From Primulina eburnea (Eukaryota; Streptophyta; Magnoliopsida; Lamiales; Gesneriaceae), in NCBI RefSeq assembly GCF_022965805.1, contig NC_133108.1, forward strand, positions 41,176,051 through 41,240,050: 64,000 bases of DNA. The letters are read 5' to 3'. Positions 47,001 through 59,999 of the stretch are shown here, piece by piece. The notes below the pieces were generated by a model that saw only the letters and a list, made by a program, of their open reading frames with translations, was not told the DNA's origin and did not search any database. The first letter of the stretch is position 1. Every line of letters starts with the position of its first letter. A program made the translations under genes and the position numbers.

Positions 47001-48685
47001 AACATATACATATATATTAAATCATATTTAAAGTAAAATGTTAAGATCAAGAATGATTCAGATTTAAATTTCAACGAAGCACAATGAAGAAAAAATTGAA
47101 AAATTTTATGTGTACGTTAAGTGTTATATAATGATTAAGTTGATACTTCATGGTTGTGCGACATATGGATGTCATATAAAATGTCAATATTTATCAATAA
47201 AATAGTTTTTCAAAAAGAAAAAATCCTTCATTGAAAAACAAATTGTGCATAATTCTCAGTCTATTTATAATGGTATGAGAACAATTTTAAAGCTTTGTTG
47301 ACACAATATAATAGATCAATTATGTGCATTTTATTGAGACATTAAGCCAGTTTCACTTTATTTCCTCCAATATTATCTCGATATATTTCGAGGTGACTAC
47401 GAGATTGTTTTTGTCTTTTTTTTTTAAATCAAAGTGTCTAACCAGCTAATTCATAACATATATGATGGTAGCATAGAAAACTCCTCGTCAAATAAATTCA
47501 CTTAGCCAAATATTGAAATTCAAATAAAACTCTACAATATTTCATCAAATTAATTTTGACTATCATAAAATGCTCATGAAATCTAAATGGTTATATTATT
47601 AGATGAGATATTGAATAAGACAAATACTTTGACATATATTGAATGATATCTCATATGCATATCTTAATTACATTATTCGTATCTCTTCTCAAGATTTTTA
47701 AAATACAATAATTAATTTTTTATGTCGTTCCACAAGATATAAAATATTATAAAACAAAATATAAACTCGAAAGAAGAAAATTTGTTTGGTTTCAATGAAT
47801 AATATAATATTATGTTCTAAACGCAACAAATGAGATTGAAACTATATCATCCTCATGACATGATGCACGAAATTATTATTTCAAAGCTTCCAATAAATGA
47901 CGATCAAGATGACTTTCTTGAATTGCGTCAAATTAAATGAGGACACAATTATAAGATATAGCCATTTTTGAAGAGATTTCAATTATTTTTCTCACAGTGA
48001 TTGAGAAATAATTGTTAAAAATTTATTAACCTTATAGCTATATGTTGATAATATTGATACTAAATATATAAAAATGATATCATAAATATCACAATATTTG
48101 AAGAAGGTGCAACATCATTCATTGGTTATGTTGTTGAATAATATATAGGTTATACGTACTTTTAGTCACAAGTGTTTATCACGAGTAGAAGCATTTTTTC
48201 TAAGGAGTTATAGTTGATGATTGTGAAAAGCTGAAAAATCATTTAACAACAAAAAAATAGTCGGAAAAATAAGATTATCAGATAAAACAATGTAGAAAAC
48301 CAAAAAAATGTCGGGATAAAGAAGCAAACTACGAGGATGTCAGATTCCGGATAAGGATTGTAAATAACATAATAGATGTTAAAGACGATCAGAAACTTAC
48401 TGAGCATACCAAAATAATTATATGTATATTATAACAAACTACGACAAAGAGTTATTGAGTTGTCAAAATCAACTAAGAAGCATATTGGAAAAAGTGTCAA
48501 GTAGATAAGATAATTTCTCTGATTCATATACCGTCCATGGTCATATTTTTTTTTAAATGACTTAGTTTGTTTCGGTTGATAAATGTTATTAACCATGTTT
48601 TAATTCATTAAAATATTATCAAAATTTCGAACATATATTTTCAGCAGTTTAGGTTTTTACGTGCAACGCACGTACATTTTTCTAG
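44011..48685 (+). mobile_element. Helitron-like element A
   Basis: The 3' end has the hairpin ACGTGCAACGCACGT (48659-48673) followed by TTTTTCTAG and a host T, the canonical plant Helitron terminus ending at 48685. The 5' edge is not exact: the (TCTA)n run at 44011-44034 followed by TATAAATCTATGAATGTGAA resembles Helitron starts. 44040-44600 holds three to four copies of a unit of about 110 bases (TTTAATAATAATCATTAATA … ATTCACAGAAAATCACTATC). Near 48088 a frame reads NITIFEEGATSFIG, like the C-terminal OB fold of the RPA protein carried by plant Helitrons. No Rep/helicase was found; 45-48 kb is AT-rich noise plus one TRIM. A defective element. Confidence 0.65.
46563..46922 (+). mobile_element. 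TRIM (miniature LTR retrotransposon), copy A
   Basis: LTRs 46568-46706 and 46779-46917 are 139 bp each, both TGTTGG…CCTACA. The internal region is only 72 bp: a primer-binding site TGATATCAGAGC (one base from initiator-Met complement, 46709-46720), a GGGTTCGATTCCC block, and polypurine GGGAGGGAGA (46769-46778). Flanking 5-bp duplication TACTA at 46563-46567 and 46918-46922. The LTRs differ at ten positions, all transitions. No coding capacity, so mobilised in trans. Confidence 0.93.
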
Positions 48686-48736
48686 TATTAAATAAATAGA
48701 TGAATGAACGAATCAATTGTTCAATCTCTACGGAAA

Positions 48737-50317
48737 ATGGCGGATACAAGCTGCTGCAAGCTCCACGCCATAATTTTCCCACTTCCATATCAAGGCCATA
48801 TCAATCCCTTCGTCAATTTAGCCATTAAACTTGCTTCGAAGGGCCTCACCGTCACATTCGTGCACGCCGAACACATCCACCATACTCTAACGAAATCCAA
48901 CACGGATAAAGAAACTGACTTATTTTCCGCAGTTCGTAAATCAGGCCTCGATATCCGTTACTCTACTATTACCGACGGGTTTCCTGTGGAATTCGATCGT
49001 CTTCTTCACTTGGATGAGTATTGGAGATCCCTGCTGAATGATTTTCCTGCTCGGGTCGATGAATTTATAGGGAACATGATTGGGTCTGCTGATTCTACTC
49101 CGGTGTCTGTCTTGATTGCTGACAGTTTCTTTGCGTGGTCTCCCGGGATTGCGAGGAAGTATGATCTGGTGAATGTTTCGTTTTTCACACAGCCAGCTTT
49201 GGTTTTTACCGTTGGCTTTCACTGGGATATCGTCACTCAGAATGGCCATTTTCCAGTTAAAGGTATATTTGTATTCTAAGTTTCTTAATTCTTCGTTTCT
49301 GATAAGTTTATAAACTTATGGTGATCTCATTTTGATAATATGAGAAAACGAGCATTGAGTAGTTTTATAATACTTGAATATTTGTCTATTTTTTCTTGAT
49401 GATCAGGAAACAATGAAGAAGAAATAAAATACGTTCCTGGAGTTGATTCGATATCCACGAAGGACTTGATGTCATACTTCAAAGAGGAGGAAATAGAAAC
49501 TGTGGTACACAAAGCTGTATTTGCAGCATTTCATGAAATGAGCAAAGCTGATTTCGTTTTGCATTACACAGTACAAGAACTCGAGTCCAAAACCTTAGAT
49601 ACTTTAAGCAAGAATCAACCAACATATGCAATCGGCCCTGTTTACTCTTTCACCAATCGTCCAGAAACCACGAGGGTTGCCAAAAGTCTACGGTCCGAAT
49701 CAGACTGCGCAAAATGGCTGGACTCGAAACCTCCAGGCTCGGTTCTGTACGTCTCGTTTGGCAGCGTGGTTCAGACGAGTAAACATGTGATTCAAGAAAT
49801 TGCCTACGGGCTCCTGCTAAGTGAAGTTAACTTTCTTTGGGTCGCACGAGAAGATATTCTGAAATCCGGGGATTCGGACATTTTCCCGGATGGGTTCCAG
49901 GACGAAATCAAGGGCAAAGGGTTGATTGTTCCCTGGTGTGATCAAATTATGGTCCTTTCGAATCGAGGGGTTGGAGGGTTCGTCACGCATTGCGGATGGA
50001 ACTCAACACTCGAGAGCATGTGGTGTGGGGTTCCAATGATATGTAATCCGGTGGCCTATGATCAACCTACCAATAGGAAATTGGTGGTGGAGGATTTGAA
50101 GATCGGAATTAATCTTTCTGATGGAGAACCCATTCGCAGGGAAGAAGTTGCAGAAAAAATAAGAGGCTTCATGAGTGGATCAGCTTCACAGGGATTAAGG
50201 GACCAAGCGGAGAAGGTGAAGAAAATCTTGCATTATGCTTCGGATAATGGTGGATCTTCGGAGAGGAATCTTGATAAATTTATCGAGGATTTAAGAGCTA
50301 AAATTATTCATCTTTAA
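48737..50317 (+). CDS. UDP-glycosyltransferase, UGT86A-like (gene 2)
   Basis: Exon 1 48737-49262 and exon 2 49407-50317, with a phase-1 GT-AG intron at the same place as gene 1, give 478 residues starting MADTSCCKLHAIIFPLPYQG. Catalytic His21 lies in the GH motif, and the PSPG box runs from WCDQIMVLSNRGVGGFVTHC to AYDQ with terminal Gln. An upstream in-frame ATG at 48704 would add 11 residues, but the second Met matches gene 1. The likely role is glucosylation of a small molecule in the cytosol, substrate unknown. The ATG lies only about 50 bases past a Helitron 3' end at 48685, so the promoter is largely Helitron-derived or displaced. No lesion seen. Confidence 0.93.
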
Positions 50318-50745
50318 TGTATTTTGAAATCCGACAATTATCTATGTTCCATTGTAACTCGTAAGTATGACAAATCCTCGTTTTCGTTTTGCTTGTCCAG
50401 ACCTGTTGTTAGTACGTTTCAACCAAGTTAACAGGTAAGCCGCCGCATCTGAAACTAAAATCATGCAATATTGCAATGAATTGGTCTGGAGCAAGAATGT
50501 CAACATAGTTGTTAAAAAATTTTAAAATTTTACTCGATCATACATACATATTTTATAATATTTATAAATTTTGCGAACTTTTGTGATCACAGTACGAATA
50601 GTAAAATGAAGGATGTTAATAATTTCTATTTTAGACTGCTATTAGTAACAAAAAATATGTTTTTAAAAAAGCCATGAAAAATAAAAACATTATATGTGAG
50701 AGAATATAATGAATTAATAGTATAAATATTTTTTTAATCTATTAT
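50318..50745. other. 3' flank of UGT gene 2
   Basis: Shared with the orphan flank at 43300-43470. No other feature. Confidence 0.4.
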
Positions 50746-51424
50746 TACTTATTACCTATATAAAAGAGCCAATCTTTTTATAATTATGATTTGTCTTTTA
50801 AGTCCTTCATTAATTTACAGATTTTAATTAATTATTAATATTAATCTAGTATTATTATTACCTATATATCTATTACTTATATAAAAGAGCCAATCTTTTT
50901 ATAATTGTGATTTGTCTTTTAAGTCCTGCATTAATATATAGATTTTAATTAATTATTAATATTAATATAGTATTATTATTATTAAATATATTATTATCAT
51001 CATCATCATTATTATTATTATTATTATTATTATTTTATTACCCATATAAAAGACCCAATCTTTTTTAGAATTGTGATTTGTCTTTTAAGTCTTTCATTAA
51101 TTTATATATATATTTAATAATAATAATATTATATTAATATTAATAATTAATTAAAATCTATAAATTAATGAAGGACTTAAAAGACAAATCACAATTATAA
51201 AATCTTTTTAGAATTGTGATTTGTCTTTTAAGTCCTTCATTAATTTATAGATTTTATTAATTATTAATATTAATCTATTATTATTATTACCTATATATCT
51301 ATTATCTATTACCTATATAAAAAAACCAATCTTTTTATAATTGTGATTTGTCTTTTAAGTCCTTCATTCATTTATAGATTTTAATTAATTATTAATATTA
51401 ATATAGTATTATTATTATTAAATA

Positions 51425-51455
<31 letters not shown>

Positions 51456-53553
51456 TTATTACCCATATAAAATTACCCATATAAAAGAGCCAATCTTTTT
51501 AGAATTGTGATTTGTCTTTTAAGTCCTTCATTAATTTATATATATATATTTAATAATAATAATATTATATTAATATTAATAATTAATTAATAATAATATA
51601 ATTATATTAATATTAATAATTATCTATTACCTATATAAAAGAGCCAATCTTTTTATAATTGTGATTTGTCTTTTAAGTCCTGCATTAATATATAGATTTT
51701 AATTAATTATTAATATTAATATAGTATTATTATTATTAAATATATTATTATTATTATATTATTATTATTATTATTTTATTACCCATATAAAAGAGCCAAT
51801 CTTTTTTAGAATTGTGATTTGTCTTTTAAGTCCTTCATTAATTTATAGATTTTAATTAATTATTAATATTAATCTATTATTATTATTACCTATATCTATT
51901 ATCTATTATTATTATTACCTATATATCTATTATCTATTACCTATATAAAAAAGCCAATCTTTTTATAACTGTGATTTGTCTTTTAAATCCTTCATTCATT
52001 TATAGATTTTAATTAATTATTAATATTAATATAGTATTATTATTATTAAATATATTATTATTATTATTATTATTATTTTATTACCCATATAAAATTACCC
52101 ATATAAAAAAGCCAATCTTTTTAGAATTGTGATTTGTCTTTTAAGTACTTCATTAATTTATATATATATATATAATTATTAATATTAATATAATATTATT
52201 ATTATTAATTAATTATTAATATTAATATAATAATATTATTATTAAATATATATATATATATTTAATAATATTATTATTATATTAATATTAATAATTAATT
52301 AATAATAATAATATTATATTAATATTAATAATTATATATATATAAAAATTAATGAAGGACTTAAAAGACAAATCACAATTCTAAAAATATTGGCTCTTTC
52401 ATATAGGTAATAGATAAAAGAGCCAATTTTTTAGAATTGTGATTTGTCTTTTAAGTCCTTTATTAATATATATATATATATAATTAATTATTAATATTAA
52501 TATAATATTATTATTATTAAATATATATATATTTAATAATAATATTATTATATTATATATATTTAATAATAATAATATTATATTATATATATTTAATAAT
52601 AATAATATTATATTAATACTAATAATTAATTTTATATATATATATATATATTAATGAAGGACTTAAAAGACAAATCACAATTCTAAAAAGATTGGCTCTT
52701 TTATATAGGTAATAGATTAATGAAGGACTTAAAAGACAAATCACAATTCTAAAAAGATTGGCTCTTTTATATAGGTAATAGAAATAATATTATATTATAT
52801 ATATTTAATAATAATAATATTATATTAATACTAATAATTAATTTTATATATATATATATATATATTAATGAAGGACTTAAAAGACAAATCACAATTCTAA
52901 AAGATCACAATTCTAAAAAGATTGGCTCTTTTATATAGGTAATAGATTAATGAAGGACTTAAAAGACAAATCACAATTCTAAAAAGATTGGCTCTTTTAT
53001 ATAGGTAATAGATATAGGTAATAGATAGATAATATCATAATAATAGATAAAAGAGCCAATCTTTTAGAATATTTTTAAAATTATGATTTGTCTTTTAAGT
53101 CTTTCATTAATTTATATATTTTAATTAATTATTAATATCAATCAATTATTATTATTATTATTATTATTATCTATTACTTATATAAAAGAGCCAATACTTC
53201 ATTAATTTATAGATGATTTATCTTTTAAATCCTTCGTTAATTTAAATTGTGATCTATTATTATTATTATTATTATTATTATTATCTATTACTTATATAAA
53301 AGAGCCAATACTTCATTAATTTATAGATGATTTATTTTTAAGTCCTTCATTAATTTAAATTGTAATTTGTCTTTTAAGTTATTCATTAATTTATAGAGTT
53401 TAATTTAATAATCTATTATCTATTTATATTATTATTATTATTATTATATTATATTATATTATATCTATTATAAAAGAACCAATCTTTTTAGAAGTGTAAT
53501 TTGTCTTTTAAGTCCTTCATTAATTTATAGATTTTAATTAATTATTTATATTA
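50746..53553. repeat. Array of Helitron-5'-end-like repeats in both orientations
   Basis: A unit of about 90-160 bases, CCTATATAAAAGAGCCAATC then GAATTGTGATTTGTCTTTTA then AGTCCTTCATTAATTTATAG and ATTATTAATATTAAT, recurs about 18 times. It runs forwards mainly at 50.8-52.2 and 53.0-53.55 kb, and inverted near 51.17, 52.35, 52.66, 52.73, 52.88 and 52.95 kb. (ATT)n and (TA)n runs separate units. Some neighbours form perfect hairpins (51165-51245). The unit looks like the start of plant Helitrons and recurs once at 58440-58540. No spacer diversity or cas genes. Confidence 0.72.
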
Positions 53554-56500
53554 ATCTATTATGGGCAAATTTGAACAAAATACATCTGCACATCTTTCAT
53601 TTAAAATTCAGTACCTAGAAGATTTTTTTTACAAATCAATACCTGACAACACTACAAACTTAGTTTTAACTACCTATAAAGATAATTTTACATTTTTGCC
53701 CTTTTAATATATAATTTTATCCACCAAATTAATTGTGTGTTTTCTATCTACCAAAATATTAGTACCTATTATGTGGTTTCAGATATTTGATTTTGTTATT
53801 TGAATACTTCAAATGTGTAAAAAATACTATATTTTCGAACAATCACCATAAATTCAGTCGTTGGTGGTTTTTCATTAAAAATACATTATGATGACTTATT
53901 CATGTCATTTTATTTTTAAAAAAATATAATTCATCAATCATCATAAAAATAAGATTAAGTACTTATTTTGACATAAAAAATATCTATTTTTAAGTTTCAG
54001 ATACTTGATTTGGCTCTTTAAATACTCCAAATATGTAAGAAAATACTAGATCTTGAACGATCATCATAAATTCATTCATTTTTTGTCTTTTCATGAAATG
54101 TGTATTTGGATGACATATTCCTCTCATTTAATATTTTTTTGTAAAAAAAAATCAAATTCTCAGCTGAGCATGTAAATTTTAAAGTACTTAGTTTTACTTG
54201 AGAAATGTCTATTTTCAGTTTGCAAATACTTGATTTCGTAAATTAGATACTCACAATATGTATTAAAATACTGGATATTCGAATAGACAACGTAAATTCA
54301 TCAAGTATTGGTATTTCAATGAAAAATGCATTTGGATGACATATTAATCGCATTTAATATTTTTTGTTAAAAAACCAAATTCTCAAATAAGTATGCAAAT
54401 TTTAAAGTACTTAGTTTTACTTGAGAAGTACCTGATTTGAGTTCGCAAATACTTGATTTCGTAAATGAGATACTCACGATATGTATTAAAATATTAGATA
54501 CTTGAATAAGAAACGTAAGTTCCCCGTGTTGGTATTTTCATGAAATATGCATGCATTTGGATGAGAAGTACCTAATTTGAGTTTGCAAATACTCGATTTG
54601 GTACAAGAGATACTCATAATATTTAATAGAGTATTGGATATTCAAATATTCAACGTAAGTTCATCAAGTGTTGGCTTTCCATGGAAGATTCGTTTGGATG
54701 ACATATTTATCTAATTTAATATATTTTCTGCAAAAAAAAAAAAAAATCTCAAATAAGCATGAAAAATTTAAAATACTTAGTTTTACTTGAGAAATACATA
54801 ATTTCATATTTCAAATACTTGATTTAGTACATGAGATACTCATAACATGTAATAGAATATTGGATATTCGAATATGCAACGTAAGTTCACCCAAGTATTG
54901 GTATTTCTGTGGAAAATGCATTTGGATGACGTATTTATCTCATTTAATTTTTTTTGTAAAAAAAAAAAACAAATTCTCAAATAAGTATGAATATTTAAAA
55001 ATACTTAATTTTACTTGAGAAGTACCTAATTTCATATTGCAAATACTTGATTTGGTACACGAGATACTCATAATATGTAATAGACTACTGGATATTCGAA
55101 TATGCAACGTAAGTTCACCAAGTATTGATCTTTCCATGGAAGATGCATTTGGATTACATATTCATCTTATTTAATATTTTTTTGGTAAAAAATATTCTCA
55201 AATAAATATGAAAAATTTAAAGTACTTACTTTTACCTGAGAAGTATCTAATTTGAGTTTGCAATACTTGATTTCGTAAATGACATACTCACAATATGTAT
55301 TAAAATACTGGATATTCGAATATGCAATCTTTCCATGAAAAATTCAGTAGGATACTTATTCATGTCATTTAAATAAATAAACATGGTTCATTGTTCATCA
55401 TGGACTAATTGGGAGATAAATTATGAACATAGTTTGTAAATGAGCTTTAAGTTTGCACTTTAAATATAGCTATCGATTCTAAGATTAAATATTTATAAAA
55501 TACTTATCAATATTAATTGACAATACTTTTGATATTCATTGAATGACTTATTTGATAATTATACTTATTTGACATAATACTTATTGGTAATTATTCATTA
55601 TACTTATTAGAATTTTTTTATTTATACTTATGAGTATTAATTTATAATACCATTAATATTCATTCACAATACTTGTTGGTATTCATTAAATGACAAGTCA
55701 ATACTTCGTTGTATATCATCTTCATTAGTATTCATTCATAATATTTATCGGTAATCATTCATTATATGTATCAATATTCTTTCATTATACTTATTATCAA
55801 ATTTGAGTTTTAAAAGGTAAAATACATTATTAGTGGAATCTAATTATGTAATACTTGTAACAATTTAGGTATCCCATTTTTATTTAACGGATCTCATTAT
55901 CAAAGGTCACTCAATATTGACTTCAAATTATATATTTTGACATCATCAAATAATCAAATTTGAGTATTTGAATAGTAAAATCAAGTATTTGTGGATTCGT
56001 ATTAGGTATTATTTGTATTAATTTAGGTATCACATTTTTACTTCACGAATGACATCGTCAAAGACCACTCAATATTAACTTCAAACTATATAATTTGATA
56101 TCCTCAAATAGTTGGATATAAGAATTTAGGGAGTAAAATCAAGTATTTGCGAACTCGCATTAGATACTCTTTGTACCAATTTAGCTACCATATTTTAACT
56201 TACCAATTTAGATACTCTTCGTATCAATGCATCTTCCATGGAAAGATCAACACTTGATGATCTTACGTTGCTTATTCGAATATCCAGTATTTCAATACAT
56301 GTTGTGAGTATATTATTCAAGATATAAAGTATTTGCAAACTCAAATTAGATACTTCTCAAATAAAACTAAGTATTTTAAAATTTCAATACTTAGTTGAGA
56401 ATTTTTTTTGTTTTTACAAAAAAAATAAAAATGAGATGAATATGCATCTTCCAAGGTACGATAAACACTTGGTGAGCTTACGTTCTATATTCGAATATCA

Positions 56501-58398
56501 AGTATTCTATTATATATTATGAGTATCTCATATACTAAATCAAATATTTTTAATCTCAAATTAGGCTCTTCTCAAATAAAAATATGTACTTTAGAATTTC
56601 CATGCTTAGTTGGGAATTTGTTTTTTCTTTTACAAATTTTTTTTCAAATGAGATGAATATGTCATCCAAATACTTATTATATGGAAATATCAATACTTGG
56701 TGAACTTACGTTGTCTATTCGAATATCCAGTATTTTAATACATATTGTGAGTATCTCATTTACGAAATCAAGTATTTGCAAACTCAAATTAGGTAATTCT
56801 CAAGTAAAAATAAGTACTTTAAAATTTTCATGCTTAGTTGAAAATTTGTTTTTTTATAAAAGAATATTAAATGAGATGAATATGTCATCCAAATGTATAT
56901 TCCATAAAAATACCAACACTTGGTGAACTTACATTGCTTATTCGAATATCTAGTATTTTAGTATATATTGTGAGTATCTCATTTACGAAATCAAGTATTT
57001 GCTCAAATTAAGTATTTCTCATTTAGGGAGTAAAATTAAGTATTGGTATACTCAAATAGATACTTTTTGTACTAATTTAGGTATCACATTTTAATTATAA
57101 AAATGACACATCAAAAGTCACTCAATATTACTTGAAACTATATTTTTTTATATCCCAAAATAATCAAATTTGAGTATTAAAAAATAAAATCAAGTATATG
57201 TGAAATCAAATTAGGTACTATTTGTACCAATTTAGGTAGCATGTTTTTTATTCACAAATATTATCATCAAAGAACATTCAATGTTATCTTCAAACTATAT
57301 ATTTTTACATACTCAATCGAATTTGAGTATTTAAACGGTAAAATCAAGTATTTGTGGACTCGAATTATGTATTATTTGTATTAATTTAAGTATCACATTT
57401 TTACTTCACGAATATTATCATCGGTGTCAATTAATATTAACTTCAAATTATATTTAGGCATCCTCAAATTATTGTATATGAGTATTTACGGGGTAAAATC
57501 ATGTATTTATAGACTCTAATTAGATACTCTTTGTACTAATTTAAGTATCACATTTTAACTTCACAAATGACACCATCAAAAGTCACTTAATATTACTTGA
57601 AACTGAAGTATTTTATTACACATTTGAAGTATTCAGATAGTCAAATCAAATATTTGGAACCCCAAAATAAGTATTTTATCGATCAAAATAAGTACTTTTT
57701 CTAATTTAACAATGAGTGAGAAACTATGTTTTTTTAAAAAATTAGATGACATGAATAAGTAATCTTAATGCATTTTCAATGAAAAGATCAACAATTATTG
57801 AATATATTGTGATAGCTCAAAGATCCAGTATTTTCTTACACATTTGGATTATTCAAATAGTCAAACCAAGCATTTGAAACTCCAAAATATGTATTTTGTA
57901 GGTCAAAATAAATACTTAATTTTATTTAAAAATGAGTGATGACCTATGTTTTTTGTAAAAAAATAAAATGACATGAATAATTCATCTTAATGTATTTTTC
58001 ATGAAAAGACTAACAATGACAGAGTTTATGGTGAATGCTCGAAAATATAATATTTTCTTATATATTTGGAGTATTCAAAGAGCAAAATCAAGTATCTGAA
58101 ACCCTATAATAGATACTTTATATATCAAAATAAGTATTTAATTTTATTCCATGATAATTGAGAAACACATTTTTTATAAAATTATATTTTAAATGGAGAA
58201 GATACATGTAATTTTTGTGACTAAAATAATATATTTATTTAAATAATAAAGGGTAAAAATATAACTTTTGCTTTGTGAGGAGTTAAAAGTAAAAACATAG
58301 ATTTGTCAGGTATTGATTTATAAAAAAATATGATTAGGTACTGATTCTTAATTGAAAGATTGGTAGATGTATTTTTTTGGAATTTACCGATCTATTAT
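53554..58398. mobile_element. 4.8-kb foldback element with 9-bp target duplication, MULE-like
   Basis: Element 53563-58389 has long inverted ends (GGGCAAATTTGAACAAAATA and inverse CGGTAAATTCCAAAAAAATA, then CAGTACCTA and AAATCAATACCTGACAA on both sides) and a perfect 9-bp duplication ATCTATTAT at 53554-53562 and 58390-58398. The left half has about six forward units of 145-230 bases (GATATTCGAATATGCAACGT … GGATGACATATT … CTTGAGAAGTACC). The right half has about four inverted units (56.26, 56.48, 56.71, 56.93 kb). A second repeat family (TTAGGTATCACATTTTACTTCAC…) fills 55.8-56.2 and 57.0-57.6 kb. No transposase frame, so non-autonomous. The 9-bp duplication and long ends suggest Mutator-like or Foldback type. 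It sits inside the Helitron-repeat array. Confidence 0.85.
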
Positions 58399-59999
58399 TA
58401 CATATATATCTATTATCTATCTATTACCTACTACTATTATTATTATTATTATTACCTATATAAAAGAGTCAATCTTTTTAGAATTGTGATTTGTTTTTTA
58501 ATTCCTTCATTAATTTAATTGTGATTTGTCTTTTATGAATTGTTATTTTGAGCCAAAACATTATGATGATGTTGTATATTCCTTTATGGCTTTGTGATGA
58601 CATGTGATGATTTATCCGAAATTAAATTTGTTCACTCCTATAACATTACATGTAGAGCAATTATTATTACATCAAAGCAAGGTTTAAAAAATTGAAAATA
58701 TATCAATAAAAAGCATGTTGCAACTGTTTCAATTATGTTACCAAAATTACCAATAGGTTTGATTGCACCAATTGTGTAAAGCTGAATATCGAGATCGTCC
58801 TAAAGTATTGCAACTATAATTAACTTTATATGCTTAAAAACATTTAATTATTTTTTATACTTTGTTGGATGCAATAATTGTCCCTGCTTAGTAGAGCGAT
58901 CGAACCGTGGTGCTTGAGCTGCTGTGCAGTTTAAAAGATTTGAGTTGCACCATTACTACTAGCTATAGCTTTTGATAAAACGGTAGGCACTCGGTCTTAC
59001 AATTGGTATCAGAGTCAAGGTCACGTATTCGATTCCCATTGATTTCAACGAATGCAATTATTGGGAGGGAGATTGTTGGGTGCAATTGTCCATGATTGGT
59101 AGAGCGATCGAACCGTGGTGCTTGAGCTGCTGTGCGGTTTAAAAGATTTGAGTTGCACCATTACTACTAGCTATAGTTTTTGGTGAAGCGGTAAGCACTC
59201 GGTCCTACATACTTTCTCACAATTAATTTTTCAAGTACCACATAACAATGCTGGTCCAATATGAAAATGAAATAGCTAAGGTGACATTGTTCGAAGAGGT
59301 TGCTGAGACATTTATTGGTTGCTCCATAAAAAAATAGTTGACATACATACTAAGGTGAATTAAAATATTTATTTGAATAATATTATAATAATCTAACACA
59401 TATTGTCAATAATTACAAATTTTATATCGCATAAAAAAAGTAATTTGGAGCATGTAACAATACTTGATCAACAAAGAAAATAAGATCACAATTTTCTTTT
59501 AAAATAAGACAAGTCTGTCTCGACTAAAAATGGAATAACATCAATAATTGTGGATGGATTGGAGAAACGATAACTCAAGAGAAATACTGATAAGAAAACA
59601 AAGAACTGAAACATCAAAGAAATATTAAGAAAAGAATGAATGCAAAGGAAATGGCAAAACAAATACAATATGAAGATAAGAAGACACGAAATAATAAAGA
59701 AATGAAAAAATCACATAACAATAAACAAAATTCTTCATGTTCCAAAGGAGAAACCATAAAATTCAAGATAATGAAAAAATAGATGATTCCAGTAAAATGA
59801 TGAGGAATCTTAGACAAAACAATCAAACAGAGATGACCCAAAAACTGAAAATTAAACAAGAAAAAAATTGATAATGCTTTTTATATTATAATATTCAATA
59901 GAAAATGGTTCTTTCGGTTTCACTCAATATAAGTGTTTTATATTCACTTATTCGTTATAACGTTTATTCACTACGTGCAACGCACGTGCTACTTGCTAG
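58399..59999 (+). mobile_element. Helitron-like element B (3' part)
   Basis: The 3' terminus ACGTGCAACGCACGT (59973-59987) then GCTACTTGCTAG ends at 59999 before a T, as in element A. The left part begins in the 5'-type repeat at 58440-58540. At 59281-59325 a frame reads VTLFEEVAETFIGCS, matching the RPA C-terminal OB fold carried by plant Helitrons and similar to the piece at 48088. Stops follow. It may be continuous with the array at 50.7-53.5 kb, split by the foldback element. Confidence 0.7.
58858..59214 (+). mobile_element. TRIM, copy B
   Basis: LTR 58863-59001 (139 bp) and LTR 59074-59209 (136 bp), with a 72-bp internal region holding TGGTATCAGAG (59004-59014) and GGGAGGGAGA. The 5-bp duplication is TACTT at 58858-58862 and 59210-59214. 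Same family as 46568-46917; different target site, so independent insertions. Confidence 0.92.

Noticed and set aside
50746..53553. CRISPR-like regular repeats
   Set aside because: Units vary in length and orientation, spacers are simple (ATT)n or (TA)n, and the context is a plant nuclear genome.
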